From assembly GCA_951230915.1 (NCBI GenBank), contig OX579633.1, positions 8,530,145 to 8,594,144 of the forward strand: a stretch of 64,000 nt of DNA, given 5' to 3'. Position 1 is the stretch's first letter; the number at the start of each line of letters is the position of its first letter. A program made the translations under genes and the position numbers. This stretch comes from Antitrichia curtipendula. Its lineage: Eukaryota > Streptophyta > Bryopsida > Hypnales > Leucodontaceae. Positions 26,551 to 39,400 of this stretch are shown here, piece after piece. Below the pieces are notes generated by a model. It was not told the DNA's origin, did no database searches, and was given only the letters and a program-made list of their open reading frames with translations.

Positions 26551-27434
26551 CATTTCATATAAGCTTGTTTATGATCATGACTAAGATTGGGAGAAAAAAT
26601 TTAACTAGTTTAAATGGTTGGCATAAATGAAGAGAAACCTCAACTAATTTAACCGTGGAACGTTGGATTGGTTTCTGGGGAAATCATCCTTTCTGGTGTT
26701 GTGTGAATTGGCATTTGCTTAAAAAAATCCAAAAGCACTTGTTAGAGGTCAAACTATTGTGCAAGACATTTCTTTCTACACACACAATTTCAAGGATGAA
26801 CATTTGTATTTCTTACATTGAAGGATTATTTGTCATCCATTAGACACTTTTAGGTCGCTACGTTGTTACGGGGTTAAATGATTGGTGTAAATGAGGAGTT
26901 GTTCATGTAAGTTCCTAACATTAACTTTGAAGAGAACGAACAGTGACCATAACTAGGGACACAATAAATACCCCATGCCAAATGAATGCCATTGTCAACT
27001 TATAGGAATATCAATGCAATTAGCAGTATGAGAGATACATGTTGGTTCCTAATCTATTAGAATAATGAGCATGCTTCAATTAATTTTTGTATATAGTGTT
27101 GATAATGGTATTAAAAAAAAGTCTTAGGAAGGAAGTGATATACAACTTTCAAAACTTTGGTTTGCTAACACCATTACTTACATCAAGTGTGAATTGAATA
27201 TATCTGTAGAGACATATTAAACAAAATGATTTTGAATACATTCTAGTTTGAGTATTTGTTAAATACAATTATTAATTTTTTTAAATATTCTTTACATCAA
27301 ATGAACAAGGTGTAGAAAGGCACTTGAATCGGTCTTTATTATAGATTTGAATAACCCAAACAATACTTATTTTGAAGTATTTTATTGATTATGGACCATC
27401 TCATGCTATTGATCATGTTTGGAGCTAAATAAAA
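26551..27434. other. AT-rich intergenic DNA
   Basis: No gene, repeat or RNA is recognised in this stretch. Confidence 0.4.
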
Positions 27435-27875
27435 TATAATTTGGTCAAAGAATATTCTAATTGATAGATTAAAAGGCAAAATTTTGATTTTTAGATGAAA
27501 ATTACACTATTTGAGATTATCCATTTATAGTGTAGAGTGATTTATATCAATTTTGTGAGTATTGTAGACTTAACTTCTACATTTTCCTGACTTTAGTATA
27601 TCTAAATTTTTTGCATAATTCCCAAATTAATACAAGTTAATGATATTACTCCACAGCACTAATTAAATTATCTTGTCAATGTACCAATATTGAATGTACT
27701 TATATAATAGATGCATTCTTTTTCTGACTTGTAATTATTTTTTCTAGTATAATTATCCACATTAGTCACTGAAGGATCCATGACTAATTCAATAGGAAAT
27801 AACAAGAGCCACAGATAACAAAATAGTAATTATTTTTCAATTGATAGAGTTTTCTATTGAACAACAGTTTACGTG
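27435..27875. repeat. Segmental duplication, left block (diverged HEI10 upstream flank)
   Basis: Aligns with 51565-51915 at about 75-80% by eye: GCATAATTCCCAAATTA, the CACTAATTRAATTA block, TTTTTTCTAGT and AAAGGATCC/GAAGGATCC occur in the same order in both. The match stops abruptly at about 27875 and resumes with the HEI10 leader at about 31690, whereas the two segments are continuous in the right block. Confidence 0.75.
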
Positions 27876-28263
27876 GCTGCGCTGAAGGTAGACTAATGCC
27901 ATGTGGCGGTTGTTAATTGGTTAAGATGGCAAGCATTCAGTATTTTCCAGTAATGTATTGCCCTCAATTTACTTTGCTGCCCTCTATTTTTTCTCTACCT
28001 CCCCAATTTTGGTCTCACGGTACAAATGCTTAGCAGTTAGCATTCAATTTTCAAATTTCAGGTGGTAATCATATATTTCAAATTCCCAGCTATCCATCGG
28101 CAGTGTACAGCTTAAAATGGTTATAAGTTTAAAAAAAAATTGTTCGTCCATAGGAGGCAACCAAATTTACTCAAGGGAGAGAGCATTATAGTATAGCTTC
28201 AAAATCTCAATGCATGAGAGTTTTGTTGTCTTGCCATGATTCAATTGGTTTAGGAGCGGTAGA

Positions 28264-29196
28264 TTAACCCCTAAAGGTCAAAGACTATGTTTTCTCCAAA
28301 AATGCTCCAAAACTGTCATTTTTAGTATAAGTACCAAATTTTTGAAAAAAAATATTTTTGGAAACATGTTACCATAGGCTCTTGTAGTACGCTGGTTTGA
28401 AAAGATGTGGAAAAAATTTCAGAAGTTTTCACCATGTGGATTGCAAGATATTAGCGTTTTAAGTGGCAAAAAGCCTTTTTTTGTCCCTAAAAATATCCGG
28501 GTAACTGCACTTCACAAGGTCACATTTGTATGAAAAAATGTCCAAAATGTAGGTTACTCCTTGGATTCATTCTTCAAAGCAAGTTGTCTACATGCTTAAA
28601 ATTTTTAAATCATTTGGCATTGTACAACATATAAGAAAAAAATAGTAAGTAGAAAGAAGTAATAATGATTCAAAATACTAAATTATTAAGAATGTAGTTA
28701 TGGAATTGAAAAATGCCAATTCCAATGGTTGAAATGTTGCAATAAACAATCTACATCCTATGATTTTATTTTCTTCCAAAAATATTGAAAATTGGCTAAG
28801 ATAAAGGACTTCAAAGTTTATTTTAGAGTAGAAAATCCATAATTACCCGCAAACTAAAACTCCTCATAACTTCCATTTCATTAATCAAAATGGAATAATT
28901 CAAAGATTTTCACATACATATAAATCTAAAGAACCATTTTTAAAATTTTATTTCTAAAAAAAGTGATTTTTTAAGGAATTTTTTGAGCTACCCGTTGCCC
29001 AATGAAAATTACATATCATACAATAACTATTTGACTATGTAGTCAAAAGTTATAAAAATTGTTGGACCTTAAAGATACTCCGTGGTCACATGTTATGTGA
29101 AAATTTCAAAGAAAAAAATTAAAAATTTCATTCATAGTGAGCTACTCAAAATTGCTATGTTGCCAAAAAAATGGTGTTTGGTCCTTTAGGGATTAA
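28264..29196 (-). mobile_element. MITE family A, complete copy, reversed (0.93 kb)
   Basis: TTAA at 28264-28267 is followed by CCCCTAAAGGTC, and the right end is GGTCCTTTAGGGA followed by TTAA at 29193-29196. The interior is the reverse complement of the elements at 57083 and 59351 (for example the AAAAATGCTCCAAAA block near the left end). No open frame for a transposase, so it is non-autonomous. Confidence 0.75.
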
Positions 29197-29849
29197 AAGT
29201 GATAATGCTTGTTGCTTGCTTGTGCAAATTTTCAATGAGGTGGTAAGAAGTAGAAATTTCATTGGTTTGCCAATGAGAAAAATCTAAGAGAAAAATCTAC
29301 TACTACCAACTGGTATTAATTTAGTGAGTGTCGATCTACTATTGAATTTTATGTTGTGAGTTCAAGAGATCATTGAACTCACCTAACTTTTCACCAAACT
29401 ATGCATCTATTTTGTCCCAATTCTTTTTGTTAGTTGATATTACAATCCTAAATAATTAAAGAAGTCAAAAGATTCAACTCTCATCCATTGAGATTAATTG
29501 CAAAGTAGGCCAAGTCATCAAAATAAATTGTAGGTCAATACCAACCTTGCCACCTACAGCCCAATAGATCCTAGCTCCTAATTGACGAATATTTTTGATA
29601 ACTTGGCTTGCTTTGCAATTACCTAGTCCATAGCACAAGACCAATCCTCCACAAGATGTTTAGTGAACAAATGCATTTAATGATTTATACAAAAGATAAA
29701 CAACTTCCTTATTTACAATTACAAGCTTAGTCAACACCACAACCAAGTCCACAGTTACAACAGATTGAAGAAAAACGTTGGATTTGATCCCACACTAACT
29801 CTTCTGTAAGTTTTGTTTTATTTTGGATAGAAATACCAAACCACCCTAA

Positions 29850-30060
29850 TTAACCTATAAACAATGCGGAGGACGTTTTCCGGCCAATGAATGCAAAGAA
29901 TCTCTCCATGTAGGACATAAGTGCAACTATTCATCCTCCAAGTTTTATGTGAAAATGGAAGGTCTTCTAGTGAGTGTTTTTTCATTTTTTAAAGCCAACA
30001 ATTCACACGGGATCCGAATCAATGATTTCCACGATGATCGGCTTGTCGTTTAAGGGTTAA
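29850..30060. mobile_element. MITE family B, copy 2
   Basis: Bounded by TTAA at 29850-29853 and at 30057-30060. The right terminus is TTGTCGTTTAAGGG; the left (CCTATAAACAATG) is partly altered. The interior shares GTGCAACTATTCATCCTCC and GAATCTCTCC with copy 3. Length 211 bp, non-coding. Confidence 0.7.
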
Positions 30061-30689
30061 CCTTTCCATTTCCTAGTCATCATTTCGAAAGGCGCCTTTG
30101 AGTGCTGCCATATCTAATGACCCGTGCTAACGATGAATTGGTTATTGTACATTTTTCAATCACAAACTTTGATCTTCATGATCCAAAAGTGTAGGAAGCA
30201 AGTTGAGTTGCAACTTGTAATGACAATGGTGACAGATTGCCAATGGAATGGTGTCACATTAGCATTGAAAAGTCAACAACCGCTTATGGACTTCAAGAGC
30301 TTCGAAGCACAAATTTGACTCTTGTTGTCTTTCACAATTTTTGTCTAATTGTATCATCATCATTACGCTCTCCTAGCTCGCTGGCCCAGTAAGGTAGCAT
30401 GACCGAAATGCGACACCAATCATTTGGCGACGTCGACAAAACGACCTAAATCCAACTCAATTGAACCCAAAGTAGCTAGGTGGGGTTCCAAGAAGTTGTT
30501 AGTGGATCTTGCATTGGCCAATCACCTATGCATGATCCAAGCTTAGAGTGTGTTGTTTTTGGGTGTTTCTTTGCCCACTTTGGTGTTGGTCTAGTGTCCA
30601 CAATAGGTGAGTCTACACACTTGTTTTAAAAAATTTGATTTTATATTCATACAAGCTCATAGAAATATAAAATTAATATTGTTGGTTTC

Positions 30690-30918
30690 TTAACCCATAA
30701 ACACCACCGAGGATGTTTTCTGGCTAATGAATGACAAAGAATCTCTCCCTAAAGGACAAAAGTGCAACTATTCATCCTCCCAATTTTGTGTGAAAAGGGA
30801 AGATAATCTACATTAGTTTTTCTTCCAATGAGTGCTTTTGCAATATTTTAATCCAACAATTCACACGGTGACAAAACAGATGATTTCCATGGTTATGAGC
30901 CCGTCGTTTAAGGGTTAA
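30690..30918. mobile_element. MITE family B, copy 3 (best preserved)
   Basis: TTAA at both ends (30690-30693 and 30915-30918). The termini read CCCATAAACACCACCG on the left and CCCGTCGTTTAAGGG on the right, which are near-perfect inverted repeats for about 12 bp. Length is 229 bp. The TTAA duplication plus termini starting CCC is the piggyBac superfamily signature. Confidence 0.75.
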
Positions 30919-30938
30919 ACCATTTCCTAACAAGCTCA

Positions 30939-31063
30939 CATCATTTTATTTTGTCCTTACCCTCATCATTTTATTTTGTCCTTACCCTCATCATTTTATT
31001 TTGTCCTTACCCTCATCATTTTATTTTGTCCTTACCCTCATCATTTTATTTTGTCCTTACCCT
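30939..31063. repeat. Five perfect 25-bp tandem repeats
   Basis: The unit is CATCATTTTATTTTGTCC followed by TTACCCT, repeated five times without a mismatch, so the array is young. It sits between a family B MITE and the presumed coding remnant upstream of HEI10a. Confidence 0.95.
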
Positions 31064-31064
31064 C

Positions 31065-31380
31065 AAGATCTGCAAATCTTGAATAAGTGTCGCATTTAGG
31101 TAGCGCTACCTTAAGTCCTTCCCTCCCGATGGCGCGCCACCATCGAGGCTTGCTCCTTGTGCAGACCGAATCAGCTCTTGCTTCTCCTTCTCTGGAGTCA
31201 GACTGACTTTCTGACGGACTTTCTGTTCCAATTCCTTCCACTTCTGTTCTATTTGAAGCTCCAGATGCTTCGCGATCACTCACTTCGCCTAGCCTCTTAA
31301 TTCCCTCGGTTATCCACACTAGTCTGAAGAAGAGCGTCCATCTGCTGTCTTTGCGTCCACTTCCGCCATTAGCAATCACT
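31065..31380 (-). pseudogene. Possible truncated gene end divergent to HEI10a (unrecognised, charged coiled-coil-like)
   Basis: GC content rises here. On the minus strand one frame (about 31275 down to 31090) reads a charged, helix-like segment including LELQIEQKWKELEQKVRQKV and LTPEKEKQELIRSAQG, typical of a real coiled-coil exon. A second frame from an ATG near 31379 is open throughout but serine-rich. I cannot name the family. No downstream exons are visible before the 25-bp satellite, so the gene may have been cut off by the insertions. It may also be only leader sequence of HEI10a. Confidence 0.3.
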
Positions 31381-31689
31381 ATTCAATTCCAAATCCTCAC
31401 ATCAATCCGTGCATTAGGATTTTACATTTCGAACGAATTCTCCCGGCGAGTCTTCGTCTCACTCAGGTGCGAGAGCACGGAAAGTCGGACTCCACGCTCG
31501 GGAGCACAAAAGTCGATCTCGAGTCTCCATGGTCCGAGCCCCTGCCAAAAGCCGTTCTCCGTTTAAATGTCCGAGCCCCTGCCTACCACACCAATGACAT
31601 CAAAACACGTGTCAGTCCCGCTACGACAGATAATGGTCCTGAGGACTGGGCGCCACCGGGAAGTCCTCACCACCATTGTCTATCACATA
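31381..31689 (+). promoter_or_regulatory. Probable promoter and leader of HEI10a
   Basis: Moderately GC-rich sequence directly upstream of the part shared by both HEI10 copies. Two short direct repeats of GTCCGAGCCCCTGCC occur at about 31531 and 31570. This segment is missing from HEI10b, which has unrelated AT-rich DNA at the equivalent place. A promoter role is inferred from position. Confidence 0.35.
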
Positions 31690-34600
31690 CTCTTGAGATG
31701 TCAGCGGCAACTGTACTTCGGTGCTCACACTAATTATCAGTTCTGTTTGTAATGGCCTGTATGCGGACTTCGTATCGGCCTGAATAATCACCGGCATTTT
31801 ATCGTGTCGACTCGCTGTTAAGAGTGTTTTGTGCAGGATTTGCTCGTCTATATCGGACGAGGTTCGTGGTTTTATTACGAACATTGAGCTTCTTCTGTTG
31901 TGGAGCGCGAGTAGGCATAGCTAGGGTAGGAATGTGACCTGACGACATTATGAAGTGTAACGCTTGTTGGAAGGATTTGGAGGGCAAGGCAGTCGCGACA
32001 ACATGCGGGCATATATTCTGTATCCTTGTGACTTATGATTTTCGCAAGTGACGGTGAGTTTTCCATTTTCTTTCCGTACGTCGTTGCTCAAGTCCTTGAT
32101 CGGAGACACAGGTACCGAAGATGCTCAGAAAATCTTGAGCTCCGTCGACGCTGCCTGCCCTCTGTGCGAGCAGATGCTTTCGGAGAGGTGAGCTTTTCTG
32201 CTCCAGTCATTACTTGTGGCTTGTTGAGCTTTCAATATCTTGAACGCGATTGGTGTCACTAATGAGATCAAGATTTTCCTCGTTATCAACCACTCTGTGT
32301 TTAGTCACGGTGTAGCACTCAATTCTTTCTGTAATGTTCATTGTGGCCGCAGCAAGACGAAGGCTGTGGACATGGCTCCCACCGATGAATGGATCAATGT
32401 AAATATCTCCGCTCTGTTTTCTTGGCGCTCATGTAGTTGTAAAATCATTCGAATTCCCTGCAGCATGCAATTAGGCAAGAAAACGTTTCGTGATTAGCGG
32501 GTAGTCAGTATTCTGTTGTTTTGTCTGGGAGGATAAACGCCTGCGCGCGTTTGTGAATCACTGCAATTAAACGTGCTAAAGAACTGCCTAGGACGGATTT
32601 TGTATTGCGTTTTGCCGAAGTTAAGAGTGACGGAAAGAGTTCTAAGTGAGTATGCATGATGCTTAAGCTCCTTGCTAGAATACGAATTAGCCCTGTTTGT
32701 TATCACGCAAAGCTTCGGTGTTCGTGCTTTGATGGTTTATTCTAAGAAGAGCTTAACTTATGTACGAGTTGTTTGCTTTTGCTCAGATGGTGATGGCTGG
32801 CGTGGCACCTCAAAGCAGTATCCTCATTCTTCCCATGCTGTTAATCTGGATTTCATGTGTAGCACTGAGATAGGCACGTACTGTGGTTGTATGGGATTAA
32901 TTAGAAGGAAGAGAGAGTTGAAACTCTTTGACAAATAGTAGTTATGAAAAGCGCGTTTAAGGGAGTCGTCTTCTGGATTGGACAGAAGGATGTGGAAGTT
33001 CAGCTTTCGGTCAACAAAGCTTTGCAGTTTCGCCAAAAGTGTGAGCAAATGCAGGATGATTACTCTCAAAAGATGAACCAAGTCGAGGAAGCCTACAATT
33101 CGAAGCTTCAGCAAGTGCATGCGGGGTACCAGAAAGCCATGAAAAAAATCAAGGACATGGAGCATGAAAAGGAAACGATGCAGAAAGACAAGAAGGAAGT
33201 ACAAGAGAAATACACGGAGAAGTCGAGGTTTCAGACTAGCCTTCCAGCTTGACCTTTCTGTGATCTGCGACAGTTCTTACGTTTCCAAGCTCTTCATTTA
33301 TAAAATGAAGCAATGTGCGGCTATTTGATATTCAAGTAGTGGCAGCGGCAAGTTGGCAACTCTCGTTGCCAGCACAGCAGGACACAATGTCTGAGATCTT
33401 AATTCATGACAGTAGAGTCTGCAAATCTAGTGCTGCACCCTAGTTTGACAGTTAACAAACAAATTGAACAAATGCTTTAATTTGGAGCTCACGCTTTTGG
33501 AGCTCACTGTCCCGGTGCGCAATCAACTTCCCCAATGCGCTCTTGCAGGAAGCGCAGTTTGGTAGTAGTGTGGAATGAATAGCCAGATGTTAGTACATGT
33601 ATGTAATGGTAGTCAGTTTGAGCGACGGGGATCCCAGAATCCCTCAAACCATGTGCACCTGAACTATCTTTCTCTGTCGTGAACTGCTACTAGTTCGAAA
33701 TAGGCTCTACACAGATGGTACGACCTGGTTCTTATTGATATTTTCTTAAGACACTCGGGTGTGCTCGTGTGTCGTTGTGACAGGCAGAAGAGAAAGTTGG
33801 AAGAGATGTATGATGCTCTAAGAAAGGAGCACGAGCTTTTGAAGCGTTCTTTTGCATCCTCCACGCCTAGCAGTCAAGCCGTGATACAGCGGCCTAACCC
33901 CTACGCTTTTGCTCCAGCGTTTAACGGGTTTGAAGATATCAGACATCTACCTATACCTTCCGCCTCAGTGTCTGGTAATGTCCCCATGCTGCCAGTATTA
34001 TCGTACTCGTGAATCGATTGAATGAGGAATATCAAGAATGATAGATTTGATGCATGAGCACAAAGACTTTGAAAATGGAAAAGGGCAGAACACATGCATG
34101 AACCTAATATTGATCAAGGAATTGGGTTGCAGGGATGCCTACAAATTCGCAAGCAGGCACTGCTGACTTTTGGCCTACTCGCCAAGAAGGCCCAATTTTA
34201 CGCCCTCGAAGGCAATCTCTGGCTCCCCGACCCGTAACTGGTGGATCGCCAACCATGTTCAACACCTCTACTCACCAGTCTCCGTTCCACACGTCTAGTG
34301 GTGCTCAGCCTTCAGACACATTTCGCAACCTTCTTCGTTCCCCGAGTACAAGGCCAAGGGGTCGTCCAAGGGGTTTATGACTCGTTGGGATGTCCGAAAA
34401 TTCACCTGCTGTGCTCCAGGTGGGCAAAGGAATGAACACGGGTGGCTCAGGCAACCTAAGCGTTGAGCGTTGGGAGGAATTTGGATGGCTACCTTCAATT
34501 TCGATTGCTGCACGACTGTAAGGAAACAATGCAGCGTACTGTACTGTACATATGCTGCTCCACATTTGTAATGCCACTTAATTTAGCAACGTGTGAAATC

Positions 34601-34835
34601 ACCAATCCTGGCGCAAATGACTAACAGAACCTCGGCCATGATTAAGAATTTGCCAATCGTATTAACAAGGCAGCTGTCAGCTTGCTCTCGTGTCCAAAAG
34701 GACCGAGAGTTCAGCAAGAAGAGAATACTAATTTGCATGGTTGTAGGTTTGTTCCCACCCCGTTCTGATCAAATGTATATGCCATCACCATGGTGTGTCC
34801 TGGACTGGATGGAAGGCAACCAGCAACTGGGATGG
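31690..34835. repeat. Segmental duplication, left block (HEI10a)
   Basis: Corresponds to 51916-55090. The first 200 bases carry roughly 10% differences and small indels. From about 31912 to 34070 I see no difference at all over introns and exons (constant coordinate offset of 20,232). After that scattered changes begin, and similarity ends near 34835. Confidence 0.9.
31950..34380 (+). CDS. HEI10: HEI10 meiotic crossover RING E3 ligase, copy a
   Basis: HEI10 (CCNB1IP1/Zip3 family) marks and matures class I crossover sites on meiotic chromosomes. Seven exons with consistent phases give 315 residues (Arabidopsis ~304): 31950-32019, 32112-32187, 32353-32398, 32787-32817, 32942-33227, 33784-33974, 34133-34380. 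The N-terminal RING starts MKCNACWKDLEGK, with ligands C3, C6, C19, H21, C24, C39 and C42. Next is the conserved SAFKGVVFWIGQKDVE region, a coiled coil (about 85-185; QKCEQMQDDYSQKMNQVEEA, EEMYDALRKEHELLK), and a Ser/Pro/Arg-rich tail ending RPRGRPRGL. Intron 4 ends in a tandem acceptor (ATAGTAG), so one Val after Ile75 may be included or skipped. All motifs are intact, so it should be functional. The protein is identical to copy b as far as I can read. Confidence 0.93.
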
Positions 34836-36380
34836 TAAAAAACAGCCAGTTTGCGGAAGGCAAAGGGACTCATCACACCTTCGAAGCTGCGTGGCATGAT
34901 CGGAGGATTTATACCGGAGAAATTTCATTCCAAAATGATGACGTGCACCCCATCATTCAAGTGCCTAAAGATTAATTTTAGATTACTTGACCACATTTTT
35001 CATTTTTCTAGTATGAAATATGTGCACAAGCATGTTTCTTACGCACCTAGTACATAATTGAGATTTTAAAAAGTCATCCTCAATGCTTTTCAATCATTTA
35101 TCATCAGAAATGGAAAATTCATCAGAAATGGTGGTTTTTAGAAAGAATTTTAGTTTGAAATTGAAATTGAAATTTTATTTTCTTGATTGGGATTCAATTT
35201 AAGAATGTTATTTTTCTTAACTGAATATGAAAATTCTTTTTTTAGTTCATGCAATATTCTTTGAATGGTATAATAGGTAGATTGTACCTTTATTGAGCGT
35301 TACTGTACTACACAGCAAATGGGATCACAGATATAAACATAATAAAAAACTTTGAGGTTTATATTGCCCATTGAAGCAATCTTTGCTTACCAATTCAAAT
35401 TCCATGCATCCATATTAACCTCTGAAGGACAAAATGCTTGTTCAATGTATACAAGGAACTTTGGGTATGGTCACATGAAGTCAAATTTTTACGGATGTTT
35501 TTTCAATTTTAAAACAATGTGGATATTGTCAACATCTTCATGGAATTTTATGGCTCAACCCTATGGGTAGATCAAACTTTATCATGCTTGAAATGTTGAG
35601 GTAGCTTAAATAGCTTAGAGCATCTATGAACACAATGGGAAGGCAAGAGAATTCCAAAATTTGTGCAAGGTTTGGACAAAGCTTCCTATATGAATCAGGT
35701 ATCAAATTGGCAAGACTAGGGTCTAGCTAAAGTCTAGACAAGGGAGCATTAAAGGCATCAAAGTGGCTCAAACTACCTGCTTAGCCCACGTATTACAAAT
35801 GTTGGATAGAACAATGGTAGATGGCCTAAGGTGACTACCAAAGTAAAGTTGTTTGGGCCTAATAGGGAGTTGGGTACTATTCAAGGACAGTTAGCATTTG
35901 TGGTGAGTAGTGCCACCACTGAGCACTTAGACATCAATAGAAGTTTTGCCCTATATCATCAAATGAAATGTCTGATGTCTTATGAAAGTTGGGTGATGGG
36001 AATTGTAGGGAAATGGGGAACCATGACTAGTGTTGGAGTCTAACGGCTATCAATGTGTGATATATGTAGTGCTAGAAGATTGTACCCCTTTGGAATCACT
36101 AGAAGTAAAAGTGCCACAAAAGCAAGTTGAAGAGTTGGATGAAGTAAGCATCCATTAAGGACACAATACTTTGATGACTGTTACTATGGGTGCCTTTGGT
36201 ATTGTTGATGGGTTCATTAGTCTAGCATTAGACATTGTAAATTCTCTCTCTTTTTTGTTTGCATCAGGTAAGGATTCTTCAAAGATAATATCCTTGAGAG
36301 TTTTGAAAGTGCTTGCTCACGGGAACTATATACGTGCATGAAGTTGAGAGAAATTCACTTTGTTGAGGTGATACAAATCA

Positions 36381-36480
36381 TTCTAAGATCATGATGGAAA
36401 ATTTAACATTTGCTTCTAAGATCTTGGTGGCAAGTTTAACATTTGCTTCTAAGCACCTGGTGGCAAGTCTAGCATTTACT
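36381..36480. repeat. 33-bp minisatellite, about three units
   Basis: Direct units contain TTAACATTTGCTTCTAAG then GGTGGCAAGT. Two are well conserved (starting about 36403 and 36436) and a third is altered (CTAGCATTTACTTCTAAA). Confidence 0.7.
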
Positions 36481-39400
36481 TCTAAAATCCAAAAACCTTT
36501 TTAACTTTGAAATAGGGATTTCTTGGGCAATATTTTCCAATCTCTTGAACAATTGCCATTGCATCATTAAGAATATTAAGATTCTAGTGCTCTTGGGCAT
36601 ACCTTTGCACAATCCAAAGCATAAGTTCTTCTTTTCTTAGATTAATTTATCGGTTCTCATCTTTCAAAAACTAATAATATTAAACCATTTATATGAATGC
36701 CTTAACATAGTCATCAACAATAGCAACGTGAAGATCATTCCCTCAATTTTTGAACTATTGTGATTATTGTTATAGAATGTCTTGGTGGGGTTGCAAGAGA
36801 GAATCTCTGTAAATTCACTAATTGGTAGATCCTACACAAAAAAACAAAGTCATAAAAAGATGGAATGAAGTATAATCACTTTGCATAATGACATGCGTAT
36901 CTCATCAACTAGATGCACCAAAATAACTTACTAGATATTGTTGTAGACAACAATATGCAATGAAAAAACTAGAATATAACAATATACAACTGAAAACAAC
37001 ATGGAAAAATTGGTTGGTCAATATTTTAAAGAAAGAATGAATTCAAAAGTTAAAGACTCTCACAATTTGCATAAATTGGCCTCAATCTCTACCAGAAGTG
37101 CCAAAATGCTACCCACAACTCCAACCGTTGAAGCCTCTTTTTAATTGTTGCTCCAAAAGAGGGTCACTATACTTGAATTAGTTGAATGGTGTGAAATCAG
37201 ATCTCACACTTGAATGATGATGATGTATCTTTGACTACTTGCACAACTTTCAATGTTAATCTTAAAGATTGGCACAAATGTCTGCCATTGTATATCTTTC
37301 CATGAATTGAGTCTAGTGGAAGAGACATGTGCACTCTTGATTGAGTAAAGATTTAGATTGGTTACCATTCCAGTAAATAAATCTCACTACATTCTAGTTT
37401 GCTACTGCAGAGTCAACCATAAAGCCTTTAAAAATTAAAACTAGAGAAGTTGATACCACGCTTGGCCATTATTCTAAATTACGCTTTGGATAGTCAATCC
37501 TCAAACTATTTGTAGCAAAGGGCAATGGTCATTACACAACAGAAATTTGGGTCATAAATGTACATGACATGCCATTGGTGTTCAAAGCTTTATTAGCTTG
37601 ACACATGTGATCAAATATTACCCAAACATCCTAGTGGTCATCACCTAATTGCATCCACATTACCAAATCAATGCTACTACTTGGACCTAATTCATACATT
37701 TTGAAGGAAAAAACTTAATTTGTTCTCTTGAATATAAGCCCAATTTATATATGCATCCTCAAAGTTTGGTAATGATGTCCATGAATCCAAACCTTTGAAA
37801 ATACTTGAAAGTAATGACTTCTTTTATAATGCTAGAACAACTCATATATTTGCACTTGTCAAAAATTAGGAAGAATTTATTGCGTCCAAATTTAGCAATT
37901 GAAGCTCCTTCAAGTCAAAGAAGCAACTATTCTAGTAATTTTTTGCTTGCCTCTAGGACAATAAAAAAAATTGGTTGCAAATAGATTCCTCTCGATTTGT
38001 TCAAAAGTTAATGACCAAAAACTTTCTTTTGAATCAAAATAATCTCCCTCTTTCACAAGGTGCTTGTGAATATCAAAGTGAACATATGCTTGTCTCATCT
38101 CTTCCAACTACAAAGTATATTTTTGTTGAGCAACTTGTAATACATGAAGGAACAACACAATAGACACTAGAAGAAACCCTTGTTTTCTATGACAAAATGA
38201 AGAATGTGAAAACATGTTTTTTGCGACATGTGCATAGTTAGTGTAGAAAGGCCTTATTCGTTATATTTGGACAAATGGTAGTCTCCATTTTATCCTCGAG
38301 TCGAAGATAAACAGTCATAACTATTCAATTTTGAGACTATTTGGAAATTTGAGACTTTAAAATATTACTATGTATAAAAACCTTTCATTGCCAAAAGGTT
38401 GCAGTCTCAACTTATCCTCGACTCGAGGATAAATCCATACAATTGTTTTAGGGCAAAAGTCTCAAAATTTGTCGATTGTCCATTTATAATGAATAAGGCC
38501 TTTAGATGTCACCAAAAATTTGTTCTTTTTGGCATGCCCAAAATGCCTTAAAAATTGAATGGATATGCCGCACGATCAACTTGTTTTTTGAGAATGTATT
38601 GAAGAGCATGTTGTTTGAAGCCCTTGACAATGCGCCATATAGATGCCATACTACCTCCATGTCAATGACATTTAGACAAGCAATGCCACACGGACTTTTT
38701 AAGTATTCAACTAATTGCTAAAGTGGCATAGTAGTTGGCATCATGGAAATTGAACGTGGATGCAATAGAAGATGACATGTCCAACGCAGTCATTGTAGTT
38801 CAGGAGAACCTTAAATGCACACTTTGTTGTTTTAGACATCCGTATCAACAATGCACGTGTTTGTCCAAACAAAGTTGGGGATATTGTTGTGTTCCTTCAA
38901 ATGTGCACGTCATGTATCTTCGCGTGGAAGACGGGGTCTACTAGCCATACTGCTACCATGCATGGTTGTCATCAAGGCCATGCTCAACGTAACAATTGGT
39001 ATCATACATGATTCATGTCAATTGATTCTATTATTTTGCCAAACCTTGGCGACAATATTGTCTTGTTTTTGCGTCATCCTTGTTGCGTTCTATAAAGCAT
39101 AGAGGAGGAAGACGACTTTATAAACATCTATGCATAACATTGTTTTTCATAATACAATAGGTATTACATGTTATGGTCCATGTGTCCTCAAACATCCACT
39201 ATGATGGGTTTTCTCTACATGGCTAACACATTTGACATTCATTTGCGTTAATTCAATGACAAGAGTGGATTTGCTTGTGACCGATATAGTCATCACTTCC
39301 ATCATACACTTTCAAATACCCAGATGTTGTATACAATGTCCGAGTTGACAAGTCAATGCATAGAACATGTTCACCATAATGGTATTTCACACGTTGTACT

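Larger units (their letters stand above)
27876..31064. other. Left-block-specific segment made mostly of mobile elements
   Basis: Absent upstream of HEI10b, where 51915 joins directly to the HEI10 leader. It contains a reversed family A element (28264-29196), two family B MITEs (29850-30060, 30690-30918) and a 25-bp satellite (30939-31063). The stretches in between are AT-rich with no recognised gene. Confidence 0.6.
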
